From Phenylobacterium sp. (GTDB taxonomy: Bacteria; Pseudomonadota; Alphaproteobacteria; Caulobacterales; Caulobacteraceae), in the NCBI GenBank assembly GCA_018001015.1, contig JAGNIV010000012.1, forward strand, positions 1-64,000: a stretch of 64,000 nucleotides of DNA. The letters run 5' to 3'. Under the pieces are notes generated by a model that made no database searches, was not told the origin of the DNA, and saw nothing but the letters and a program-made list of their open reading frames with translations. Shown here piece after piece: positions 17,117 to 26,727 of the stretch. The stretch's first letter is position 1, and each line of letters starts with the position of its first letter. A program made the translations under genes and the position numbers.

Positions 17117-18727
17117 CTATTTCAGCCGCGCCACGAGGGCGGCGGTGGACGGATCATGGATGCCGGGGGAGCCGCCCTGCAGTTCGGCGAGAATCCGAGT
17201 GGCGAGGCTCTTGCCCAGCTCCACCCCCCACTGGTCGAAGCTGTTGACGCCCCACAGCACGCCTTCCACGAAAACCTTGTGCTCGTGCAGGGCGATCAGG
17301 GCGCCGAGACTTTCGGGCGTCAGCGCCTCCATCATGATGAAGCTGGAGGGGCGGTCGCCGGGGAAGGTGCGCTGCGGGGCCAGGACGTCGATCTGCGCGG
17401 GCGCCATGCCCTTGGCCGCCAGCTCCTCGCGCACCTCGGTCTCGCTGCGGCCGGTCATGAGGGCCTGGGCCTGCGCGATGACATTGGCCAGCAGGATGGT
17501 GTGGTTGACCGGCTCACCTTCGCCGGCCTTGGCGACGGCCACGAAGTCCACCGGGATCACGTCGGTCCCCTGGTGCAGCATCTGGAAGAAGGCGTGCTGG
17601 CCGTTGGTGCCGGCGTCACCGAACACCGAGGCCGCCGTGGCGTGGTCGACGGGGCGGCCCTGCTGGTCCACCCGCTTGCCGTTGGACTCCATCTCCAGCT
17701 GCTGCAGGAAGCTGGGGAACAGGCGCAGCCGCGCCGCGTAGGGAATGACCGCCCGCAGCGGCCGGTCCAGACCGTCGCGGTTGAAGATATGGGCGAGCGC
17801 CAGCAGCACCGGCGCGTTCAGCAGCAGGGGCGTGCGCTTGAAGTGCTCGTCCATGGCCGCGCCACCGTCCAGCAGTCGCCGGAAGACGTCATAGCCAAGC
17901 GCGATGGCGCAGGAGAGCCCCACAGCCGACCAGATCGAATAGCGGCCGCCGACCCAGTCCCAGAACCCGAACACCTGGTCGGCCGGAACCCCAAAGGCCT
18001 GGGCCACGGTCGGCGCGGCGGACACCGCCACCAGATGAGCGTCAGACTCCGGACCCAGGGCCGCCCGCAGCCAGGCACGGACCACCTCGGCATTGGCCAG
18101 AGTTTCCTGGGTGGTGAAGGTCTTGGAGACGACGACCACCAGCGTCTGGGCGGGGTCGAGGCCCGCCAGGGCCAGGGCCGTTTCGGAGGGATCGACATTG
18201 GCGGCGAACCGCAGCTCGATCTCCGGATTGAGCGGCCGCAGGGCCTCCCAGACGAGCCTGGGGCCCAGGTCGGAGCCGCCGATGCCGATGTGGACGATGG
18301 CCTTGAAGGGCTTGCCGGTAGCGCCTGTCTTCGCGCCCGACCGCACAGCCTCGGCGAAGGCGCGCATGGCGCCGCGGGTGGCTTCCACCTCGCGGGACAC
18401 CGGGACGCCATCGGCCCTGAAATCGGCGCCGTCGGGCGCGCGCAAGGCCATGTGCAGGGCCGCGCGGCCCTCCGAGGCGTTGACCGGCGCCCCAGCGAAC
18501 AGGCGGCTGCGGGCGCCCTCCACGTCGCAGGCCTTGGCCAGCGTCAGGGCGGTGTCGAAGTCCCCCAGCGACCAGGGCTGCTTGGAGAGATCGATGCGCA
18601 GGCCGCAGGCCTCGACCACCAGCCTGCCCAACCGCTCGGGCTCGATGGCGAACAGGCCCGCGATCGGGTCGCGGGCGGCGACGGCGGCGTTCTTCAGGTT
18701 CTTCCAGGCGGACTCACGGGTGGTCAT
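17117..18727 (-). CDS. pgi: glucose-6-phosphate isomerase
   Basis: 536 residues from ATG 18727; a TTG one codon upstream is less likely. It interconverts glucose-6-phosphate and fructose-6-phosphate in the cytoplasm. Sugar-phosphate binding motifs are clear: VHIGIGGSDLGPRLV near residue 130, GGRYSIWSAVGL near 255, and the C-terminal signature region GVNSFDQWGVELGKSLA. Length is close to the usual 550. It is the first gene of a leftward set with the SDR gene 15 bp downstream. Confidence 0.95.
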   Translation of the reverse strand: MTTRESAWKNLKNAAVAARDPIAGLFAIEPERLGRLVVEACGLRIDLSKQPWSLGDFDTALTLAKACDVEGARSRLFAGAPVNASEGRAALHMALRAPDGADFRADGVPVSREVEATRGAMRAFAEAVRSGAKTGATGKPFKAIVHIGIGGSDLGPRLVWEALRPLNPEIELRFAANVDPSETALALAGLDPAQTLVVVVSKTFTTQETLANAEVVRAWLRAALGPESDAHLVAVSAAPTVAQAFGVPADQVFGFWDWVGGRYSIWSAVGLSCAIALGYDVFRRLLDGGAAMDEHFKRTPLLLNAPVLLALAHIFNRDGLDRPLRAVIPYAARLRLFPSFLQQLEMESNGKRVDQQGRPVDHATAASVFGDAGTNGQHAFFQMLHQGTDVIPVDFVAVAKAGEGEPVNHTILLANVIAQAQALMTGRSETEVREELAAKGMAPAQIDVLAPQRTFPGDRPSSFIMMEALTPESLGALIALHEHKVFVEGVLWGVNSFDQWGVELGKSLATRILAELQGGSPGIHDPSTAALVARLK

Positions 18728-18826
18728 CAAGGCTTACCTTCGGGCGCGCGGTAGGACCGCGTTTACCATGTTCGGGCTAATTCAAACCCACCGCCCCCCG
18801 TCTTAGTTCGCGCAACGAGAATCGTC

Positions 18827-19279
18827 ATGTCCTGCGACGCCGTCGCTTCCCTCGCCGTCCTCTGGCTCGCCGCCACCGGTCCCATGACGCCGGGCCCTGG
18901 CCTGAGCACGCCGCCCGCCGCGGTCGCCCAGGAGCCGCTGTTCGCTGACATCGTGAAGCGGGCCGGCGCCCTGAAGGCCGATGTCGATGGCGTGCGCGCC
19001 GGCAAGGCCTTGCCGGCCGACTTTAAGGCCCAGATCGGCGAACTGGCCGCCCTGGACATGCAGGGCCACCTGCTGCTGGCCAAGCGGGGCACGGACGGGG
19101 ATCTGAAGTGCATCCTGCGCGGGATCTCCCAGGATCTGCCGCTGAAGCTCGACGCGGTGACGACGGCGGCCACGCCCAAGGACCGCGACCTGGCCCTGCG
19201 CGACATGGCCTATCTGCTGAACGACAATGTCGAGGTGATCACCACCCCGGCCACCGTCACCTCCCAGAGCGCGACCTAG
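18827..19279 (+). CDS. uncharacterised small protein with N-terminal hydrophobic segment
   Basis: 150 residues from ATG 18827. I do not recognise a family. The N-terminus has a short hydrophobic stretch (VASLAVLWLAATG) that may be a weak signal or anchor. A mostly helical, charged domain follows (IVKRAGALKADVDGVRAGK, DFKAQIGELAALDMQGHLLLAK) with one cysteine (DLKCILRG). Third-position GC is high along the frame, supporting real coding. It is divergent from pgi and converges on the DsbD-like gene with a 4-bp overlap. Confidence 0.6.
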   Translation: MSCDAVASLAVLWLAATGPMTPGPGLSTPPAAVAQEPLFADIVKRAGALKADVDGVRAGKALPADFKAQIGELAALDMQGHLLLAKRGTDGDLKCILRGISQDLPLKLDAVTTAATPKDRDLALRDMAYLLNDNVEVITTPATVTSQSAT

Positions 19280-21411
19280 CTGGACCTGGCCTTGTCGAGC
19301 GCCTTGGCCACCATGGCCGGGGTCAGGAACTGGGGCAGGATCACCGGATCGGGGTTCTTCAGCCCATAGACCAGATAGAGCGGCACCCCGGCGCGGCCGT
19401 GGCGCGCCAATTCGGCGGCGATCACGGCATCCTTCCGCGTCCAGTCGGCCTTCAGATAGACTGCGCCCGTGCGCTCGAAGGCCTGGGCGGCCTCGGCCGT
19501 GGCGAAGGCGACCTTCTCATTGACCTGGCAGGTGACGCACCAGGCGGCGGTGAAGTTGACGAACACCGGCTTGCCCGCCGCGCGAGCTTCAGCCACGGCC
19601 TCGGGACTGTAGACCGCCTCCGGAATGGAGCCCGGCGCGGCCTCGGCTGAACCGGAGGTGGCGACGCTGTAGGCCGGGACCAGCGCCAGCACGAAGGCGC
19701 CGAGCGCCAGAACAGCGCCGGTGACGGCGAGTGTCACGGGCTCTCCCCCTGTCGCCTGCCGCCGCTGAGCGAGCCCCAGAACCCAGGCGGCCAGCGCCAG
19801 GACCACGGCGGCGGCCAGGACCCGCGCGAGGCCCATCTCGCCGGCCTGAACGGTCAGGACCCAGACCAGCCAAGCCGCGGCTCCGTACATTGGGAAGGCC
19901 ATCAGCTTCTTGAAAGTCTCCATCCAGGGACCGGGCTTAGGCAGCTTGGCCAACAGGCCCGGCGCGAAGGCCGCCAGGGTGAAGGGCGCCGCGAAGCCGA
20001 GGCCCAGGCCGAGGAACACCGCCAGCGCCACCGGCGCGCTCTGGGTCAGCGCCCACCCGAGGGCCGGGCCCATGAAGGGCGCCGTGCAGGGGGCGGCCAC
20101 GACGACGGCCAACGCCCCGGTGAAGAAGGCGCCGGCCAGGCCCTGCTTGGAGGCCAGGCCCGTGCCCACGCCCTGCAGGGAGGTCCCCACCTCGAACAGG
20201 CCCGACAGGTTCAGGGCGACCGCCAGCATCAGCAGCGCCAGGCCCGCGACCACCACGGGCGACTGGAGCTGGAAGCCCCAGCCCACGGCCGAGCCGCCGG
20301 CGCGGATGGCGATCAGGACCCCGGCCAGGGCCAGGAAGGTGGCCAGCACACCTGCCAGGAACGCGAGACCCTGGGCGCGGGCGGCGGCCTGCTCATGGGC
20401 GTGGCCGGCCAGCGAGGTCGCCTTCATGGCCAGGATCGGGAAGACGCAGGGCATCAGGTTGAGCACCAGCCCCCCCAGCAGGGCGTAGAGGAAGGCCAGG
20501 GCCAAGCCGAGGCTCGCGCCGGCGGCGGGCGCCGGCGCCTTGGCCGGCGGCGCGCCCAGGCCCGAGCTGCCGGTGGGAGGCGGGCCCTCGGCGGCGGTCA
20601 GTTCATAGGCCTCGCCACCTACGCTCAGCACCCCGTCCAGAGCCGCGGGCGGCGTGCCCTGGGTGAAGTCGTAGCCGGGCGTCAGGGAGAGCGTCAGGCC
20701 CTCGGGGCCGCGCTCGATGGCCTGGGGCTTGGCGTGATCGATGACCGTGCCCTTGAAGGGATAGAAATAGGCTTGGCTCTGGTCGACGCCCTTCAGGGGC
20801 GCGCCGGTGACGGCGAGCTTCAGGCCGCCCTGCGCCTTGCTGAAGGTCGCGGTGAGGCCGGCGGGCTTGGGGGCGGCGTCCAGGGCCTTTGCGACGGCGG
20901 CGCCCCACCTGGCGTCCGGCTGCGGCGCGGCGGCCACCACCGGCAGGTCCAGGGTGAGGACGGCGTCCTCGGGCACACAGATGTCCTCGCAGACCAGGAA
21001 AGAGGCGGCGGCCTTGAGCGTGATGGTGTCGCCAGGCCTGGCCGACTTCGGCGCGGTGATGGCGACCGGCAACAGCACCTCGCCCTTGTAGCCATAGTTC
21101 ATCAGCGGGCCGGTGGGCTGCCGCGACGGCGGCGCCCAGACGATCTCGCCCGCGGTCCAGCCGGCCGGTAGGGTCCAGCTGATCTGGGTCGCCTCGCCGG
21201 AGTCGCCGGAGTTGCGCCAGTAGGTGTGCCAGCCCTTCTGAATCTTCTGACGCAGGGCGACATGGACGGTTCCGCCCGGCGTCACACCCGCGTCGCGGGC
21301 CACAAGTTCGGCCTCGATGTGGCCGGTCTGCACCGGCGCGGCGACGGCGGGCAGCGAGACGGCGGCGGCGGCCGCCAGGACGGCCAGAGCTCTCGCAGCG
21401 AAACGCGTCAT
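19276..21411 (-). CDS. DsbD/ScsB-type protein-disulfide reductase with C-terminal thioredoxin domain
   Basis: 711 residues from ATG 21411, signal peptide to VAA. The N-terminal ~260 residues form an extracytoplasmic DsbC-like/DsbD-alpha-type region with the disulphide pair VCEDICVPED. The middle is a membrane domain with LMPCVFPILAMK and VAAPCTAPFMGPA, the cysteines of the CcdA/DsbD core. The C-terminus is a thioredoxin domain with AAWCVTCQVNEK. This three-part layout shuttles electrons from cytoplasmic thioredoxin to periplasmic disulphide proteins. It is a stand-alone gene, overlapping the neighbouring small gene by 4 bp at the 3' end. Confidence 0.9.
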   Translation of the reverse strand: MTRFAARALAVLAAAAAVSLPAVAAPVQTGHIEAELVARDAGVTPGGTVHVALRQKIQKGWHTYWRNSGDSGEATQISWTLPAGWTAGEIVWAPPSRQPTGPLMNYGYKGEVLLPVAITAPKSARPGDTITLKAAASFLVCEDICVPEDAVLTLDLPVVAAAPQPDARWGAAVAKALDAAPKPAGLTATFSKAQGGLKLAVTGAPLKGVDQSQAYFYPFKGTVIDHAKPQAIERGPEGLTLSLTPGYDFTQGTPPAALDGVLSVGGEAYELTAAEGPPPTGSSGLGAPPAKAPAPAAGASLGLALAFLYALLGGLVLNLMPCVFPILAMKATSLAGHAHEQAAARAQGLAFLAGVLATFLALAGVLIAIRAGGSAVGWGFQLQSPVVVAGLALLMLAVALNLSGLFEVGTSLQGVGTGLASKQGLAGAFFTGALAVVVAAPCTAPFMGPALGWALTQSAPVALAVFLGLGLGFAAPFTLAAFAPGLLAKLPKPGPWMETFKKLMAFPMYGAAAWLVWVLTVQAGEMGLARVLAAAVVLALAAWVLGLAQRRQATGGEPVTLAVTGAVLALGAFVLALVPAYSVATSGSAEAAPGSIPEAVYSPEAVAEARAAGKPVFVNFTAAWCVTCQVNEKVAFATAEAAQAFERTGAVYLKADWTRKDAVIAAELARHGRAGVPLYLVYGLKNPDPVILPQFLTPAMVAKALDKARSS

Positions 21412-21539
21412 GCCGTTATCCCAATCCCATGCTCAGACCGCTATATGAGCCGCCGACGACGATCCGCAAAGCGCTCGACTTGTCACGAGCGCGGCCCATC
21501 ATCGACGAATCAGTTCGCAATGAACCCCAGGAGAGTTAC

Positions 21540-21932
21540 GTGCCCGCCCCCTTCGACGAGATCGAGATCGGTCAGGTGGTCTATCTCGGTGAGGTGCGGG
21601 TCGACGCCCGCGCCTTGGAGGCCTTCATCGCCGCCTTCGCCCCTGGCTGGCCGGCCGAGCGCGGCGCCCCCGACGCCATGGTCTTCGCCATCTGGACGCG
21701 GCTGGACTCCGCCTCCGTGGTCAACTGGCCCCAGACCAAGCGCCTGGGAGTCGACGCGCTGCGCTGGGCCCGCAATCCCCCCGCCGGCGAGACCCTGCGC
21801 GGCCGCATGACCGTGATGGGCAAGGACCCGGTGGGCGACGGCAAGGGCATCATCATCGCCCAGCACGACCTGCTGGATGAGGCCGGTCGCCTGGTGTTCT
21901 CCTGCCTGACCCGCAGCGTCTTCGCCCGCTGA
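21540..21932 (+). CDS. hot-dog/MaoC-like protein
   Basis: 130 residues from GTG 21540. I prefer this start because AGGAG (21529-21533) precedes it by six bases; the frame stays open upstream to ATG 21429 but that part looks non-coding. The start region PFDEIEIGQVVYLGEVRV followed by FIAAFAPGW resembles the first strand and helix of MaoC-type hot-dog domains, and the end (LVFSCLTRSVFAR) resembles their last strand. No clear catalytic D/H pair is visible, so it may be a non-hydratase member. Function unknown; it is followed by a terminator. Confidence 0.6.
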   Translation: MPAPFDEIEIGQVVYLGEVRVDARALEAFIAAFAPGWPAERGAPDAMVFAIWTRLDSASVVNWPQTKRLGVDALRWARNPPAGETLRGRMTVMGKDPVGDGKGIIIAQHDLLDEAGRLVFSCLTRSVFAR

Positions 21933-21939
21933 AACAAGA

Positions 21940-21968
21940 ACGGCGGGCCCCGAGGGACCCGCCGTCTT
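21940..21968 (+). terminator. intrinsic terminator after the hot-dog gene
   Basis: ACGGCGGG (21940-21947) pairs with CCCGCCGT (21958-21965), with an inner CCC/GGG pairing, followed by CTTT. It sits 8 bp after the stop codon and faces the end of the leftward SapC gene, so it may serve both. Confidence 0.7.
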
Positions 21969-21992
21969 TGAGAACCCGACTGACCCGTGGGA

Positions 21993-22793
21993 TCAGGCGT
22001 TGGCCGCCTGCGGCAGTTGCGAGGCGCGGAACATCGCCAGGGCGATGAGCCGGTCCCAGCCCACCAGCGACACCAGGTGGGAATAGATCTGGCCGAGCGC
22101 GCCGTTGTCGCGCAGCTCGGCGAGCTTTTCAGGCGTCAGCTTGGCCAGCTTCTCTTCCGACACACCGAAGTACTCGGCGATCTTCTGGGGCTCGCCCGGC
22201 GTGCCATCGGCGTTGACCGGGGTGTGCATGGCGGTCTTCAGCTCGAAGAGGTCGTTGTCCTTGAGGATCTGGATGAAGCTCTGGGTCCGCTGACGCTCGA
22301 CCTCGTAGTCATTGCAGAAGCTGATGCAGTTCTGGGTGTACTCGGTGGGCTCGCCCTTCTCGTCGAAGAAGGCCATCTCGCCACCCTCGACGATGAACTC
22401 GGCGGCGCGGTCGATGCAGAGCACCATCTGCTGGGCCTTGTCGTCATTGGCGAAGACGAAGGGATAGCGGCGGATATAGGCCGGGATGTAGACGCCGGAC
22501 TCGAAGATCCCGTTGTCCTGGATGAACATGTTGTCGCCGGCGTTCAGGCCCATGACGGCGAGGGGCATCTTGTCGTCGCCGACGAAGATGATCGGGCCGG
22601 AGACGGCGGCGAGCGGGAATTCGGTGACGGTGAGCGGCACCGCGTGGCCGGCCTTGGCGAACCCGAAGGGCCCGTCCATGCGCTTGACGCCGAGGGTCTT
22701 GTGGTGGTCGGGGGTCAGGGGTTCCGGCTTGGAATAGAAGAGAACGTTGCCGGTGATCTGGCCGCCCGTGCCGGGCTGGGTGTCGGTCGCCAT
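21993..22793 (-). CDS. SapC family protein
   Basis: 266 residues from ATG 22793 (GAAGG precedes it); the frame extends 18 codons upstream but that part is unlikely to be translated. The sequence follows the SapC family: FYSKPEPLTPDHHKTLGVK, PIIFVGDDKMPLAVMGL, YIPAYIRRYPFVFA and CIDRAAEFI. SapC of Campylobacter is linked to S-layer transport, but the alphaproteobacterial proteins have no proven role. There is no signal peptide. It is divergent from the hydratase gene. Confidence 0.85.
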   Translation of the reverse strand: MATDTQPGTGGQITGNVLFYSKPEPLTPDHHKTLGVKRMDGPFGFAKAGHAVPLTVTEFPLAAVSGPIIFVGDDKMPLAVMGLNAGDNMFIQDNGIFESGVYIPAYIRRYPFVFANDDKAQQMVLCIDRAAEFIVEGGEMAFFDEKGEPTEYTQNCISFCNDYEVERQRTQSFIQILKDNDLFELKTAMHTPVNADGTPGEPQKIAEYFGVSEEKLAKLTPEKLAELRDNGALGQIYSHLVSLVGWDRLIALAMFRASQLPQAANA

Positions 22794-22989
22794 GAAATGC
22801 CTTCGATGATCCTGGGCGCGAAAGAAAGGTGCGAGCGGGCTTTTCATGAACCCGTCTTCGCAGGGTCCGCGCTTCTACCCGATCAAAGGGAGGGCGGCAA
22901 ATGCGCTCGCTCGCCGCTTGCTTCGCCGGGGCCGAACCGCTTCAATCTGCGGATAGCAAACGGACCGCATAGCGGAGGAAATATTTTCA

Positions 22990-23874
22990 ATGGCGATCTT
23001 TTATCCCGACATTCTTGAACAGAAGACGGCGGCGCGCGAATTCACTTATCGCGACAAGGACGTGATGCTCTACGCGCTGGGCGTCGGCATGGGGCAGGAC
23101 CCCATGAACGAGGACGAGCTGGCCTACGTCTATGAGCGGAACCTCAAGGTCATTCCGACGGCCGCCACCGTGCTGGCCTCGAACATGCGCTCGGCGGGCG
23201 GCCCCGCGCCGGTGATGCCCGAGGGCCACCGCCAGAGCCAGATCAACTTCCTGATGGTCGTCCACGGCGAGCAGAAGGTCGAGCTGCACAAGCCCCTGCC
23301 CACCACCGGGACCTTCACCGCCGAGGGCCGCACGGTCGGCGCCTACGACAAGGGTGAGGGCAAGGGCGCCGTCATCATCAACGAGACCGTCTGGCGCGAC
23401 GCGGCCGGTGAGAAGGTCGCCACCCTGACCGGCTCCACCTTCGCCCGCGGCGACGGCGGCTTCGGCGGCCCGTCGGAAGGCGCGCCGGAACCCCACGTGG
23501 TCCCGACCCGCAAGGCCGACCTGTCGGTGGACTTCACCACCCGCGAGGACCAGGCCCTGCTCTACCGCCTGAACGGCGACCGCAACCCGCTGCACTCCGA
23601 CCCGGAATCGGCCCGCCGCTCGGGCTTCCCGCGTCCGATCCTGCACGGGCTGTGCACCTACGGCATCACCTGCCGCGCGGTGTTGCAGGCCATCACCGGC
23701 TTTGATCCCGACCAGATCCTCAGCCACCAGGCCCGGTTCTCGGCCCCGGTCATCCCGGGCGACACCATCACGGTGGACCTCTGGAAGGACGGCAAGAACA
23801 TCTCCTTCGAGGCCCGCGTGAAGGAACGCGGCGCCACGGTGATCAAGAACGGCCTGACCGTCCTGCGCGCCTAA
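22990..23874 (+). CDS. (R)-specific enoyl-CoA hydratase (hydratase 2, MFE-2-like double hot-dog)
   Basis: 294 residues from ATG 22990. The C-terminal half carries the hydratase-2 motif with catalytic Asp, Asn and His: LNGDRNPLHSDPESARRSG then PILHGLCTYG near residues 195-220, followed by VIPGDTITVDLW. The N-terminal half is a degenerate second hot-dog, as in the eukaryotic peroxisomal multifunctional enzyme 2. It hydrates trans-2-enoyl-CoA to the (R)-3-hydroxy form. The dehydrogenase half of MFE-2 is resembled by the SDR at 47720-48598. It probably acts in beta-oxidation of branched or sterol-type acyl-CoAs. Confidence 0.88.
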   Translation: MAIFYPDILEQKTAAREFTYRDKDVMLYALGVGMGQDPMNEDELAYVYERNLKVIPTAATVLASNMRSAGGPAPVMPEGHRQSQINFLMVVHGEQKVELHKPLPTTGTFTAEGRTVGAYDKGEGKGAVIINETVWRDAAGEKVATLTGSTFARGDGGFGGPSEGAPEPHVVPTRKADLSVDFTTREDQALLYRLNGDRNPLHSDPESARRSGFPRPILHGLCTYGITCRAVLQAITGFDPDQILSHQARFSAPVIPGDTITVDLWKDGKNISFEARVKERGATVIKNGLTVLRA

Positions 23875-23886
23875 GCCCCATCTGCG

Positions 23887-23937
23887 GAGCGGTTCCCGAA
23901 GGCCGGGAACCGCTCTAGAGAAGGGTCATGACCCTTC
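23887..23937 (+). repeat. palindromic intergenic element: hairpin plus 18-bp palindrome over a start codon
   Basis: GAGCGGTTCCC (23887-23897) and GGGAACCGCTC (23905-23915) form a perfect 11-bp stem 12 bp after the hydratase stop, without a T-tract. Five bases later GAAGGGTCATGACCCTTC (23920-23937) is a perfect 18-bp palindrome whose central ATG is the start codon of the next gene. The arrangement resembles dispersed palindromic repeats of Caulobacteraceae. Confidence 0.6.
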
Positions 23938-24719
23938 GACCTCTCCTGGGCGCCGTCGCCGCCTTGTCGCTGGCCGCCTGCGCCATGCTCCCGCAGATGC
24001 GCCACGAGGCCGCCCCGGCGGACGCTTCGCTGACCGCGCCGCTGAACCCCATTCCCACGGACCTCACCGGCTACCTGGCCGCCGCCGACCTCGACGGCGC
24101 GGCCTTGCTGGGGCCGCCGCCCGCGCCTGACAGCCCGCGCGGCCTGGGTGAGCGGGCGCACTATGACGAGACCCGGTCCCTGGCCGGCTCGGCCCGCTGG
24201 ACACAGGCCATCGCCGACAACGACATCTGGGCGGGCGGCGCGCTGAAGACCTATTCCTGCGCCGCGGGCAAGGCGATCGGGGTCGAGACCACCCCCACCC
24301 TCTACCGCCTGCTGCACCGGATCGAGATCGATGTGCGGACCATCGGCAAGCCGGCCAAGGACCGCTTCAACCGGCCGCGCCCGATGATCGGCAACGACCA
24401 GCCGATCTGCGTGCCCCGCGAGGACTGGATGAAGACCAACGCCTCCTACCCCTCGGGGCATTCGATGGTGGGCTGGTCCTGGGGGCTGATCCTCAGCGAG
24501 CTGGCGCCGGGCAGCACCGACGGCCTGATGGCGGCGGGCAAGGCGGTGGGCGACAGCCGGGTGATCTGCGGGGTCCACTTCCAGAGCGACATCGAGGCCG
24601 GCCGGACCCTGGCCTCGGCCATGGTGGCGCGGCTGCATGGGGAGCCGGAATTCCAGCGGGACCTGGCCAGGGCGCGCAAGGAACTGGCCAAGGCGCCGGC
24701 GATGAGCTGCCCCACCTGA
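23928..24719 (+). CDS. class A nonspecific acid phosphatase (PAP2 superfamily), lipoprotein
   Basis: 263 residues from ATG 23928. The N-terminus has a lipobox (SLAACA), so the protein should be anchored in a membrane facing the periplasm. The three PAP2 motifs are in order: KDRFNRPRP near residue 145, YPSGHSMVG near 172, and GDSRVICGVHFQSDIEAG near 207, with the catalytic histidine in the last. These match PhoN-type phosphatases that release phosphate from many monoesters. The start codon lies inside an 18-bp palindrome, which may affect initiation. Confidence 0.88.
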   Translation: MTLRPLLGAVAALSLAACAMLPQMRHEAAPADASLTAPLNPIPTDLTGYLAAADLDGAALLGPPPAPDSPRGLGERAHYDETRSLAGSARWTQAIADNDIWAGGALKTYSCAAGKAIGVETTPTLYRLLHRIEIDVRTIGKPAKDRFNRPRPMIGNDQPICVPREDWMKTNASYPSGHSMVGWSWGLILSELAPGSTDGLMAAGKAVGDSRVICGVHFQSDIEAGRTLASAMVARLHGEPEFQRDLARARKELAKAPAMSCPT

Positions 24720-24841
24720 CAACATGTTGGCCGCCGTGGAGGGACCAAACCCCTTCCCAGGCGGGCGCATGGCCGCCAGAGCCTTGCCCGCCAAGGGGTT
24801 GCGGGCCTGAGCGCTGGCCGACTTAGGCCGACATGTGACCG

Positions 24842-25716
<875 letters not shown>

Positions 25717-25717
<1 letters not shown>

Positions 25718-26727
25718 CAGGCGGGCTCCTGCTGGGTGATGCAGTGGAAGGATCCGCCGCCGGTGAGGATGGCGTCGGAGGCCAGGGCGATGACCTCGCG
25801 GTCAGGGAACAGTTCCTGCAGGGCCTGCTGGGCCAGTTCGGCGGCGCGCGGGTCGCCTTCATAGGTGGGCATGACCACCGCGCCGTTGGCGATGATGAAG
25901 TTCATGTGGCTGGCGGGCGCCGCGCCGCCCTCGTGGCTCTCGATCCAGCCCGGCGAGGGGATGCGCACCACCTTCAGCGGCCGGCCTTGCGCGTCGGTCA
26001 TGGCCGCGAGATCGCGGGCGCAGGCGTCATAGGCATAGACATTGAGATCGCCCCGGCCCCAGGCGACCGGGCAGACCACGACGCCGGGCGCCACGAAGCG
26101 GGCGAGGTTGTCGACGTGGCCGTCGGTGTGGTCATTGGCCAGGCCATCCCCGAGCCAGAGCACCTTGCGCGCGCCCAGGGACGCGGCGAGCTCGGCCTGC
26201 GCGGCTTCCTTGGTCCAGCCGGGGTTGCGGTTGGGGTTGAGCAGGCACTGGCCGGTGGTGAGGATCGTGCCCTCCCCGTCATGGTCGAGCGAGCCGCCCT
26301 CCATGATGATTTGCTGCTGCACCAGGGGCGTGCCCGACGCGTCAGCGATCTGGGCGGCGACGGTGTCGTCCCCCTCCATCTCATACTTGCCGCCCCAGCC
26401 GTTGAAGCGGAAGGCCCGCGCCTCATCGCCGTTCGGGCCCTTGGCGAAGATCGGGCCGGTGTCGCGCAGCCAGATGTCGCCGAACCGGCCGGGGAAGATC
26501 TCAAGCCCGGGGACATCGGACAGCAGCCGCCGCGCGGCGGCCTCGCCCTCGGCCGAGCCGGTCATCAGGCGCACGCGCTCCTTGCCGGGACCGGCCAGGG
26601 CGCGGGCGAGCGCGGCCACCTGGGCCTGGGCCCGGTCAAGGTCGTCGGCCCAGACCTCCGCATGGCTGGGAAAGCCCAGCCACATGGCCTTGTGCGGCGC
26701 CCACTCGGCGGGAACGAGAACAGTCAT
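25717..26727 (-). CDS. aguA: agmatine deiminase
   Basis: 336 residues from ATG 26727 (MTVLVPAEWAPHKAMWLGFP); the open frame upstream is made of repeat DNA. It belongs to the guanidino-modifying superfamily and hydrolyses agmatine to N-carbamoylputrescine and ammonia. Substrate and catalytic regions are visible: the WAPH start, WLRDTGPIF, EGGSLDHDGEGT, DGHVDNLARFV with catalytic His, and the C-terminal GGGSFHCITQQ with catalytic Cys. It precedes aguB with a one-base overlap. Confidence 0.93.

Noticed and set aside
16367-18754. 795-codon plus-strand frame opposite the SDR and pgi genes
   Set aside because: Antisense of two well-identified enzymes; composition is Gly/Asp/His/Arg-rich filler.
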